DNA of 64,000 nucleotides, taken from positions 744,001 through 808,000 of the forward strand of contig OY761541.1 of assembly GCA_963664625.1 (NCBI GenBank). The letters run 5' to 3'. A program made the translations under genes and the position numbers. Shown here piece after piece: positions 16,128-23,431 of this stretch. Position 1 is the stretch's first letter, and each line of letters starts with the position of its first letter. The notes beneath the pieces were generated by a model that searched no databases, was not told the DNA's origin, and saw only the letters and a list, made by a program, of their open reading frames with translations. The stretch comes from CBDCFV01 sp963664625 (lineage in GTDB: Bacteria; Chloroflexota; Dehalococcoidia; Lucifugimonadales; UBA3495).

Positions 16128-17830
16128 CCAACGGCTACGCACGGCAGCGACAATCTGACAGGATGGACGCCGGCGGGATGGACGACAGGACGGCGTTGGG
16201 CTTGGTGGTCGACGGGTCGCTGAGCCAAGGCATCGAAGTCCGGCTGGACCAGGCCACGCCCATAGAAGATATTAAGGTAGGGGCGTTCGTTACCATCCAA
16301 GGCCAGCACGGCACCTTCTTCGGGACAGTCACCGACGTCACCTTGGGCAGCACTGACCCGCGGTTGAAGCACACTCCGCCGCAAGTCGACGACGCCCTGG
16401 TGCTCCAGGTCGTATCCGGCACCGTGGCCTACGGCGCGATTTCGGTGCTGCCCAACCTGGTGCTGCCAACGGTCCTGGGAGACGATGAGCAAGGCCCGGC
16501 GGCAGCCAAGACCATCCCGCCGCATTTCGCCCCAACCTACTTGGCATCGCAACGGGACGTTGAGCTGGTGTTCGGCCAGGAGGACCAGAAGCATTTCTGG
16601 ATTGGCAGTCCCCTGGACATGGAACACAAGCTTTGCCTCAACCTGGACGAGTTGGTCAAGCGTTCTATCGGGGTGTTCGGCAAGAGCGGCACGGGCAAGA
16701 CCTTCCTGACCCGGTTGCTGCTTGTGGGCATCTTGCAGCAACGCCAATCCTCGTCGTTGATATTCGACATGCACAGCGAATATGGTTGGAGCGGGCAGGA
16801 CGCCGACCGGAGCCGCACCGTCAAGGGCCTGAAGCAGTTGTTCCCCGCCCAAGTCTCGACGTTCACGCTGGACGAAGAGAGTTCACGCCGGCGCGGGTCT
16901 TCCACCGACGCGGTGGTGCGCATCGGCTACGAGGAGATAGAGCCGGAAGACGTGGAAATGCTTAGGGAGACCCTGAACCTGTCGGACGTAGCCGCCTCAG
17001 CGGCCTTCAACCTCCAGCAGAAATTCGGCCAGAAGGAGTGGATGCGCCGATTTCTCAACCTGGAAGGGCGGGACTCGGTCTTCGACCTGGCCGCGGAGGT
17101 ACAGGTGCAACCCCACGCTCTTGCCGCACTTTACAACCGGCTCACCCGGCTCAAACGGTTCGGGTTCCTGGTTGACCACGCGGGGAGAGACGCGGCCAAC
17201 AACATTATCGAGTACCTGGACCGGGGCCTGCACGTAGTATTGGAGTTCGGCAAGTACGGCTCCGACCTGACCGCCTACATGCTGGTCTGCAACCTCCTGA
17301 CCAGGCGCATCCACAACCTGTACGTGCAACGGAAGGAGGAAGCCGAGGGCGGCGCAGGACAGGAGCCGAGGCCGTTGGTGATCGTCATCGAAGAGGCCCA
17401 CAAGTTTCTCAACCCCTCGGTGGCATCCCAGACAACCTTCGGGGCCATCGCCCGGGAGGACCGCAAGCGCAACGTCACCCTGATGGTCATAGACCAGCGT
17501 CCCAGCGCCATCGACGAAGAGGTGATGAGCCAGGTCGGCACCCGGTTGACCTGCCTGCTGGACAACCAGCGCGACATCGACGCCGTGCTCGCTGGCACGC
17601 CCGGAGCGCGCCAACTGAGGACGGTGCTGGCGCGGCTGGAACCCAAGCAGCAGGCATTGGTGTTCGGCCACGCGCTGCCCATGCCGGTGGTGGTCCACAC
17701 CCGGGACTACGGCTCCAGCGAGTCATACGAGCAGTTGAGCCGAGGGGCGGGAACATTCTCCCGGACCGCCTTCTCCAACGCCGAAACACCGGAAGAGCGG
17801 CTGGAACGGGAGATAGCGGAGCTTTTTTAG
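16124..17830 (+). CDS. HerA-type DNA-translocating ATPase (DUF87)
   Basis: 568 residues. An N-terminal HAS-like barrel (~20-125; LGLVVDGSLSQGIEVRLDQ) precedes the RecA-like motor with Walker A GVFGKSGTGKTFLTR (~183-197) and Walker B PLVIVIEEAHKF (~418-429). A later VTLMVIDQRPSAIDEEVMSQ segment with an arginine fits the sensor/finger region. HerA proteins are hexameric DNA translocases that work with NurA in archaeal end resection or with other nucleases in bacterial defence systems such as Sir2-HerA. No nuclease is adjacent. The overlapped upstream gene is its most likely partner. Confidence 0.85.
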   Translation: MTNGYARQRQSDRMDAGGMDDRTALGLVVDGSLSQGIEVRLDQATPIEDIKVGAFVTIQGQHGTFFGTVTDVTLGSTDPRLKHTPPQVDDALVLQVVSGTVAYGAISVLPNLVLPTVLGDDEQGPAAAKTIPPHFAPTYLASQRDVELVFGQEDQKHFWIGSPLDMEHKLCLNLDELVKRSIGVFGKSGTGKTFLTRLLLVGILQQRQSSSLIFDMHSEYGWSGQDADRSRTVKGLKQLFPAQVSTFTLDEESSRRRGSSTDAVVRIGYEEIEPEDVEMLRETLNLSDVAASAAFNLQQKFGQKEWMRRFLNLEGRDSVFDLAAEVQVQPHALAALYNRLTRLKRFGFLVDHAGRDAANNIIEYLDRGLHVVLEFGKYGSDLTAYMLVCNLLTRRIHNLYVQRKEEAEGGAGQEPRPLVIVIEEAHKFLNPSVASQTTFGAIAREDRKRNVTLMVIDQRPSAIDEEVMSQVGTRLTCLLDNQRDIDAVLAGTPGARQLRTVLARLEPKQQALVFGHALPMPVVVHTRDYGSSESYEQLSRGAGTFSRTAFSNAETPEERLEREIAELF

Positions 17831-17851
17831 TGCTCCAACGCCTTTGACTTG

Positions 17852-19606
17852 ATGGATATAACTTCGAGGGGAGCGTCTTTGCGGCAAGGGGAATCCCTGC
17901 TTTACGAACCGGAAGAGCGACCTCCCCTTCTGGTTTCTATCGGGGTTGGCATCCAGGGAGTTACGCTCGTCCTGGTGTCGATTGGGTCTCTGGTGGTCAT
18001 CACCGCCCTGGCGTCGGGCCAAGGCCACGAATACCGGCATTGGGCCACCTTTTCGTCGCTGATAATCTGCGGCGGCGTCACCGCTTTGCAGTCATGCCGC
18101 ATCTGGCGGGTCGGCAACGGGCATATAGGAATGACCGCCCCTGCCGCCGCCTTCGTAGCCGTCGCCGTAGCGGCCTTGAAGGCCGGCGGGCCGCCCATGC
18201 TGGCCAGCGTCACCGTCGTGGCCGCGCTGTTCCAATTCGCGCTGGTCTCGTGGCTTCCCCTGCTACGCCGCATAATCACCCCGACCGTCACCGGCGTAGC
18301 CCTCATCCTGCTGGCGGTCACCGTCGTCCCGCTTGCCGTAGACCAACTCAACGACGCGCCTCCGGGCGTGTCGGCAGTAGCGGCTCCCCTTGCCGGGGCG
18401 GCGACCTTGGCCGCCGTGGCGGTGGCGACGCTGCTCGCCAAGGGGACTTGGCGGTTGTGGGCGCCCGTCATGGGCATATTGCCGGGTTGCGCGGTTGCGG
18501 CGGCCTTCGGACTGTACAACATCGACCGGGTTATCGACGACGCTTGGGTCGGCTTCCCCCGTGGCGGGCTGCCGGGGTTCGACTTGTCGCTTGGCGCCGG
18601 GTTCTGGGGCGTCCTCCCGCTGGCCTTGGTTGTCACCCTGGTGAACACAGCCAAGAACTTTGGCGACGTGATTGTCGTGCACCGGGTATCGCGGCGCAGG
18701 CCCCAAGCTACCGATTTTCGCTTGGTGCAAGGGGCGCTCAACGCCAACAGCTTGAGCATCCTGCTGTGCGGCGTGGCCGCCACTATCCCCACCGGGGTCA
18801 TATCGAATACCCCGACGTTCATCACCATCACCGGGGTCGCCGCCCGCGCCGTTGGATACGTTATGGGGGCCATGCTGGTGGCGCTGGCGTTTTCGCCCAA
18901 GTTTACGGCTGTCCTGCTTACGATTCCCGGTCCCGTCATGGGGGCCTACCAAGCGGTGATGATGAGCATGGTCGCCGTGGAGGGTATGCGCACCGTCGTG
19001 CAGGAGGGGCTCAACCAGCAGAAGGTTATAGTGGTGGCGGTGGCCTTCGCCGTAGGCTTGAGCGTGGAAGTCTCCGACGCTCTGGCCGAATTGACCCAAG
19101 GCACTTGGGCGGCGTTTCTCGGCAACGGCATTACCGCCGGCACCCTGGCCGCCATGCTGCTGACTTGGTTCGTGGACTTGACGGGCGCGCGGCGCCGGCG
19201 TCTCCGGGTTGCGCTGGATACGTCGGCCCTTCCAGAGATAGACGCCTTCCTCCGGGGCATTGCGTCCAGGACAAGCTGGAACGCCGCCTCGACCGAGCGG
19301 CTTTGCGCCGCCGGCGAAGAGACGCTTTCCAGCCTATTGCAACTCGCCGACGACGACCCGTCCGTGAGCGGGCGCGGGCTGGTTATCATAGCCCAACCCG
19401 GCGACGGGGTGATGGAGTTGGAGTTCGTAGCGACATTCGACGAGGAGAACCTCGAAGACCGCTTGACCTACCTGAACGAACAGACCGAGACCCCCTCGGA
19501 ATACGAAATATCGTTCCGGCTGCTGCGCCATTACGCGGCGGCGGTGCGGCACCAGAAGTACCACGGCATGGACGTGGTGAGGGTGCAGGTCGAGGGGTCG
19601 CGTTAG
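17852..19606 (+). CDS. NCS2-type permease fused to a C-terminal HATPase-like domain
   Basis: 584 residues. Residues 1-~455 hold 12 or more hydrophobic spans with NCS2 (xanthine/uracil permease) landmarks: GQGHEYRHW, ANSLSILLCGVAATIPTGV, SNTPTFITITGVAARAVGY. The last ~130 residues are soluble: RVALDTSALPEIDAFLRG, then TERLCAAGEETLSSLLQLAD, which resembles the helix bearing the Asn/Glu box of anti-sigma-type histidine-kinase ATPases. A typical bacterial NCS2 permease ends after the membrane domain at about 430-460 residues. The start is ATG 17852 (a TTG abuts it). It follows the HerA-like gene by about 20 nt and could be co-transcribed. Confidence 0.75.
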   Translation: MDITSRGASLRQGESLLYEPEERPPLLVSIGVGIQGVTLVLVSIGSLVVITALASGQGHEYRHWATFSSLIICGGVTALQSCRIWRVGNGHIGMTAPAAAFVAVAVAALKAGGPPMLASVTVVAALFQFALVSWLPLLRRIITPTVTGVALILLAVTVVPLAVDQLNDAPPGVSAVAAPLAGAATLAAVAVATLLAKGTWRLWAPVMGILPGCAVAAAFGLYNIDRVIDDAWVGFPRGGLPGFDLSLGAGFWGVLPLALVVTLVNTAKNFGDVIVVHRVSRRRPQATDFRLVQGALNANSLSILLCGVAATIPTGVISNTPTFITITGVAARAVGYVMGAMLVALAFSPKFTAVLLTIPGPVMGAYQAVMMSMVAVEGMRTVVQEGLNQQKVIVVAVAFAVGLSVEVSDALAELTQGTWAAFLGNGITAGTLAAMLLTWFVDLTGARRRRLRVALDTSALPEIDAFLRGIASRTSWNAASTERLCAAGEETLSSLLQLADDDPSVSGRGLVIIAQPGDGVMELEFVATFDEENLEDRLTYLNEQTETPSEYEISFRLLRHYAAAVRHQKYHGMDVVRVQVEGSR

Positions 19607-19629
19607 CCGACGCTTGATTATCCACGGGT

Positions 19630-19658
19630 ACGGCGGGCGGGACGCCCGCGCTCCCATC
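19630..19658. repeat. GC-rich palindrome of the GGCGGGCGGGACGCCCGC type
   Basis: GCGGGCG and CGCCCGC pair around a 2-3 nt centre, downstream of the permease gene. It could double as a weak terminator, but no T run follows. Confidence 0.45.
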
Positions 19659-19699
19659 CCATCAACCAGTTTTAGTCACACCCATTGGCCTCTGGCCTT

Positions 19700-19727
19700 T
19701 TGACAAGCGGCCCGCCCTAACTATAAT
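19700..19727 (+). promoter_or_regulatory. promoter for the 2-hydroxyacid dehydrogenase gene
   Basis: TTGACA at 19700-19705 and TATAAT at 19722-19727 with a 16-nt spacer, both perfect consensus hexamers, 30 nt before the ATG at 19757. AAAGGAGAAGG lies just upstream of that start. Confidence 0.75.
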
Positions 19728-19756
19728 CGTATGCACCACTCAAAGGAGAAGGCCAA

Positions 19757-20722
19757 ATGCCCACTTGGAAAGTTTCCTACTTCAGCGGCATCGGCGGCCG
19801 CACCGAGTTCATGCTGGCCCAAGCCCCCGACGACCTGGAAATTACGATCGTGGACCCGGCGCTCTCGGAGCAGGAGAAGATCGAGCTGTGCCGCGACGCG
19901 GACGCCATCATCACCAGCGACATTACCACCAACGTCCTCAAGGAATGTCCCAACGTGAAGCTGATCCAGACGCTGAGCGCCGGATACGACCGGATGGACC
20001 TTGAAGCCATCCTGGAAATGGGGATTCCGGTGGCAAACAACGGCGGGGCCAACGCCATCGCGGTATCGGAGCATTCCATCGCCTTGATGATCAGCATCGG
20101 CAGGAACCTGATGCTCCAGTGGAACAGCACCACCAAGGAGCGGCAGTGGCGCGGCGCGCTCTACCAATCGGACCTGTCGGAACTGACCGACAAAACTGTA
20201 GGCATTGTCGGGCTGGGGCGCATCGGCAAAAACGTGGCGAAACGGCTTACCGGGTTTGACACCCACACCATCTACTACGACATTGTGGACATACCGGGGG
20301 ATGTGCAGCGGGAACTGAAGGCCGAGCCTGTCGCTTTCGAAGAATTGCTGCAAACGGCGGACATCGTCAGTATGCACGTTCCCTTGACCCGGCGTACCAG
20401 GGGCATGATGTCGGACCGGGAATTCGACATGATGAAACCGACGGCCTTCCTGATTAACGCCTGCCGGGGGCCGGTGGTGGACGAGGCGGCCCTGTACCGG
20501 GCGTTGATGGAAGGTAAGATAGCCGCCGCCGGGCTGGACGTGCTGGAGGTAGAGCCGACGCCCAAGGACAATCCGTTGTTCGAGCTGGACAACGTGGTGA
20601 TTACGCCCCACATGGCGGGGCAGAGCCAGGAGACGGCGCTGCGGGCGGCCAACTTCGCCTACGGCAACATCCTGCGGGTGCTGTCCGGCGAGACCGCGGA
20701 GTCCTTGGTAACGCCGGAATAG
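19757..20722 (+). CDS. D-isomer-specific 2-hydroxyacid dehydrogenase, NAD-dependent
   Basis: 321 residues. GIVGLGRIGKNVAKRL (~154-169) is the NAD-binding glycine loop, followed by the domain order of phosphoglycerate/glyoxylate reductase-type enzymes: MHVPLTRRTRGMM, FLINACRGPVVDEAALYRAL, and ITPHMAGQSQETALR with the catalytic histidine. The substrate is not deducible. The strong AAAGGAG ribosome-binding site fixes the start. An FAH-family hydrolase follows 64 nt later with a repeat palindrome between them, and the two may serve a common catabolic route. Confidence 0.9.
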   Translation: MPTWKVSYFSGIGGRTEFMLAQAPDDLEITIVDPALSEQEKIELCRDADAIITSDITTNVLKECPNVKLIQTLSAGYDRMDLEAILEMGIPVANNGGANAIAVSEHSIALMISIGRNLMLQWNSTTKERQWRGALYQSDLSELTDKTVGIVGLGRIGKNVAKRLTGFDTHTIYYDIVDIPGDVQRELKAEPVAFEELLQTADIVSMHVPLTRRTRGMMSDREFDMMKPTAFLINACRGPVVDEAALYRALMEGKIAAAGLDVLEVEPTPKDNPLFELDNVVITPHMAGQSQETALRAANFAYGNILRVLSGETAESLVTPE

Positions 20723-20736
20723 ACGCAATGTGATAC

Positions 20737-20761
20737 GTCATTCCCGCGCAGGCGGGAATCC
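20737..20761. repeat. dispersed REP-like palindrome
   Basis: ATTCCCGC GCAG GCGGGAAT arrangement between the dehydrogenase and FAH genes; same element as at 14191 and 25077. Confidence 0.85.
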
Positions 20762-20786
20762 AAACCACCTTTCGAGGGGGAAAGCT

Positions 20787-21569
20787 ATGATCTGGTGCCG
20801 GTTTGAGGTAGAGCAGAAGACCAGCTTCGGGATAATCGAGGAAGACCGGGTTACCGAAGTCTGGGGCAGCCCTCTTGAGGACTACGCGGTGACCAACCAC
20901 GTTTATCCTCTCGACCAAGTAAAGCTGCTGTCCCCGGTCAAGCCGCCGATGCTTTATGCCGCAGGCCCCAACTACCGGGGCCATGTGGAGGGCATGGCGG
21001 CCCGGCGGGGAGCGGCGCCGGCATATCCCGACCGGCCCTCGCCGAATTACCGCTCGGTCCACGCCATCATCGGCACCGAGGAGAATATAGTCGTTCCCCA
21101 GGACTGCTCCGGGGCGGTGCAGCCGGAAGGCCAGTTGGCGGTGGTCATAGGCAAAAAGGCCCGCAACGTGCCGGTGAGCGAAGCGCTCGACTACGTGTTC
21201 GGCTACACCATCGGCAACGACATCAGCCAGCGGCCTTGGCAGCAGGCCGACCGCACCATGTTCAGGGGGAAGAACTGCGATACTTGGAAGCCGATGGGGC
21301 CGTGGGTCGTCACGGGCCTCGACCCCAAGGGGTTCCGCATCATCGTCCGCCATAACGGTACGGTCTGGGAGGACTTCTCGTCGACGGACCAGATCTGGGA
21401 CACGGCGATCTGGATTCACGAACTGAGCAAGTACGCCACCCTTTATCCCGGCGACGTCCTCTGGATGGGCACCGAGGGCGCGGACGGCGACATGTTCCCC
21501 GGAGACACCATAGAGGTTGAAATCAGCGGCATCGGCACGCTGCGGAACTACGTGGTGGGGGAGGAGTAG
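20787..21569 (+). CDS. fumarylacetoacetate hydrolase (FAH) family protein
   Basis: 260 residues from ATG 20787, preceded by GAGGGGGAA; the longer frame upstream only translates the palindrome. LYAAGPNYRGHVEGM corresponds to the FAH fold's first substrate loop, PEGQLAVVIGKKARNVPV holds the metal-ligand Glu, and YTIGNDISQRPWQ with KNCDTWKPMGPWVV are family landmarks. Members hydrolyse C-C bonds in diketones or hydrate 2-oxopentenoates in aromatic degradation, using Mg. A class III extradiol dioxygenase lies at the far end of the window but is not linked to it. Confidence 0.88.
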   Translation: MIWCRFEVEQKTSFGIIEEDRVTEVWGSPLEDYAVTNHVYPLDQVKLLSPVKPPMLYAAGPNYRGHVEGMAARRGAAPAYPDRPSPNYRSVHAIIGTEENIVVPQDCSGAVQPEGQLAVVIGKKARNVPVSEALDYVFGYTIGNDISQRPWQQADRTMFRGKNCDTWKPMGPWVVTGLDPKGFRIIVRHNGTVWEDFSSTDQIWDTAIWIHELSKYATLYPGDVLWMGTEGADGDMFPGDTIEVEISGIGTLRNYVVGEE

Positions 21570-21578
21570 GGCAGGATA

Positions 21579-22025
21579 TCAGCCAGTTGCCTCAGCCAAA
21601 GCCACCTCGCAGTTGATTACCCTGATACCTTCGCTCGCTAAGTAGTCCACTACGGAGGTTGAGTAGTCGGATTCTTCGGCCACCAACCGCCCGCTGGACG
21701 TCCGGTGCGCCACCGCCACAAAAACGTCATCATCGGAATCGAAGGTAAGGCGGCGCAGACCGCGGGAGATGCGGTTGGGAAGCCGGCCAGACACGTGGCG
21801 GACCCGGTTGCTTCTGCTAAATCTGAGATAATACCTGTACGCCCAACTTTCCGAGTCCATATTCCGGAGATACTCGCGCTCAATCCTGTAACCATCATCC
21901 ACTACGATAACTTGGCCAGACGACCACATGGCGTCCAACAGTCCCATAACGTTGAAGTAATGGGCGTGACCTTCGTCCATATTTGCCGCCCGTGCCAACA
22001 CGTCGGTATCAATCACCCAGTCCAT
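21579..22025 (-). CDS. PIN-domain-like protein, partner of the upstream ATPase
   Basis: 148 residues. MDWVIDTDVLARAAN at the N-terminus, a central glutamate (YRIEREYL), and DSDDDVFVAVAHRTSSGRLVAEESDY near 100-125 resemble the acidic residues of PIN ribonucleases, but the match is remote. It starts 8 nt after the stop of the AAA ATPase gene on the same strand, so the two are one operon. A nuclease effector controlled by the ATPase is a reasonable guess. It could also be an ordinary VapC-like toxin without antitoxin. Confidence 0.6.
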   Translation of the reverse strand: MDWVIDTDVLARAANMDEGHAHYFNVMGLLDAMWSSGQVIVVDDGYRIEREYLRNMDSESWAYRYYLRFSRSNRVRHVSGRLPNRISRGLRRLTFDSDDDVFVAVAHRTSSGRLVAEESDYSTSVVDYLASEGIRVINCEVALAEATG

Positions 22026-22033
22026 CTAAGCGA

Positions 22034-23401
22034 CTATTCATCGCCCCGGGCCAAGCGCTCTTTCCTTTTTCGCTGCCCAACGGCTCGGATGAAATCAAAT
22101 CCGTCCTCCAATCCGTCCTCAAAAAAACCTTTCGGAGCCGCCGGAAACTGCCCGTACTCATTTATCTCTACTCGCTCCAGATTAGACCCCTCCGGGGATG
22201 GAGTAACGTAGTAAAGCGCAACTTCACCGTGAGCGAGGGCTTCCTCGGCAATTCTCGTTTGCATACGGGTGACGAGATACTCGCTGTGCGTTTCCACTAC
22301 AACGCCGACCCCTCTCCGGCTCACCTCAATAAGGAAGTCGGCCAAATTGGCTTGCGTTTTTGGCCGAAGGTGAATTTCCGGCTGCTCCAGCATAAGGGTA
22401 GACCCCAGCGGTGCAGTCAGCCCTTGCACCAAGACGGGAAATATTTGAGACGCGCCGGATCCAACGTCGGATAGGTTCATTTTCTCCCCGAGAAACGGGT
22501 CCAGCAGGTTTACTTGAAAATGTGTTCCTGCAACGATGTCCAGCACAACGTCTTCTGCCAAGCCCATCCTAGAACACCATTTCGATACCCTGTCCAGCAA
22601 ATCCGAACCCGCCTCAGCTGACGCCCGCCTGAGCGCGGCAGGACCCGCTTCCCCGGCGGGGCCCACCTCCGCCGGCGTCTCCCCAGTCGAGAGATACATC
22701 CGCTCAGGGTATGCGCGCCAAGGCCCAATGTATTTCAACAGGGCGAACTCCCGTATAACCACTTCCTCCACTGTCCTGCTAATTTGCTTGGCCCACAACT
22801 CTTGTCCAACCCGTCCTTGTCCGGGCTTGGACTTGTAATCCTTGAATCGAAGGGGCGGCGCGGCATGGAATTTGGCGGCGGCGGAGTCGGGAAGATACGC
22901 CGACAGCTCGTCCATACAGGCCACGTGGGTGCGATACCGCCGCCCGGTTTGGCCCGCATCCTTGGCCGCCTTGCGGATTGTAATGTTGCCTTGGTCGAAA
23001 CTTACCATTGACTGCGCCAAGCACACCCGATCAGTGGATTCCAAGTAAGCAAGCTCCACTGATGCCGACATGTTCCCCCATTCAGGAACAGAGGCCGTTT
23101 CCGGCCCGGAGCCGTCGGCCAGCAGATATGTCTTCCATTCCACGTCGATGCCCACGGGCAAGCCCACGTCGTGGCTGAACACAAAGTCCCGGTACGCCCC
23201 CAAGTCCACGTAGGGGCCGACGGGGACAAAGGCCGTCTCTGGGTCTCGGCTCTCCGTCGTCTGCCGCAAGGCCATCATCGCTCGGATGATAGCGCTCTTT
23301 CCGGAACTATTAGGGCCGGTCAACACCGTCAGTGGGGCGATTTCGATATCCCCGGTGTCTTTGAAGGCCTTGAAGTTTCTAAGGCGAATTTTGGTGAGCA
23401 T
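22034..23401 (-). CDS. OLD/RecF-like AAA ATPase with DUF3696
   Basis: 455 residues. RNFKAFKDTGDIEIAPLTVL leads into Walker A LTGPNSSGKSAIIR (~27-40). VGSGASQIFPVLVQG is the ABC-like signature, LMLEQPEIHLRP the Walker B and VVVETHSEYLVTRMQTRI the switch-histidine segment. The end, GFFEDGLEDGFDFI, matches the DUF3696 tail. Such ATPases occur in many defence pairs where a small downstream nuclease is the effector. No TOPRIM domain is present, so it is not a full OLD nuclease. The PIN-like gene 8 nt downstream is the likely partner. Confidence 0.85.
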   Translation of the reverse strand: MLTKIRLRNFKAFKDTGDIEIAPLTVLTGPNSSGKSAIIRAMMALRQTTESRDPETAFVPVGPYVDLGAYRDFVFSHDVGLPVGIDVEWKTYLLADGSGPETASVPEWGNMSASVELAYLESTDRVCLAQSMVSFDQGNITIRKAAKDAGQTGRRYRTHVACMDELSAYLPDSAAAKFHAAPPLRFKDYKSKPGQGRVGQELWAKQISRTVEEVVIREFALLKYIGPWRAYPERMYLSTGETPAEVGPAGEAGPAALRRASAEAGSDLLDRVSKWCSRMGLAEDVVLDIVAGTHFQVNLLDPFLGEKMNLSDVGSGASQIFPVLVQGLTAPLGSTLMLEQPEIHLRPKTQANLADFLIEVSRRGVGVVVETHSEYLVTRMQTRIAEEALAHGEVALYYVTPSPEGSNLERVEINEYGQFPAAPKGFFEDGLEDGFDFIRAVGQRKRKERLARGDE

Positions 23402-23431
23402 ATCGCTATTATACGCCAGCAGGGGCCAAGC

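Noticed and set aside
18040..19617. A 525-codon plus-strand frame within the permease region
   Set aside because: It lies in a different phase of the NCS2 gene, is arginine- and glycine-rich, and has no family resemblance.
22034..23401. Full OLD nuclease
   Set aside because: No TOPRIM domain follows the ATPase. The protein ends in the DUF3696 tail.
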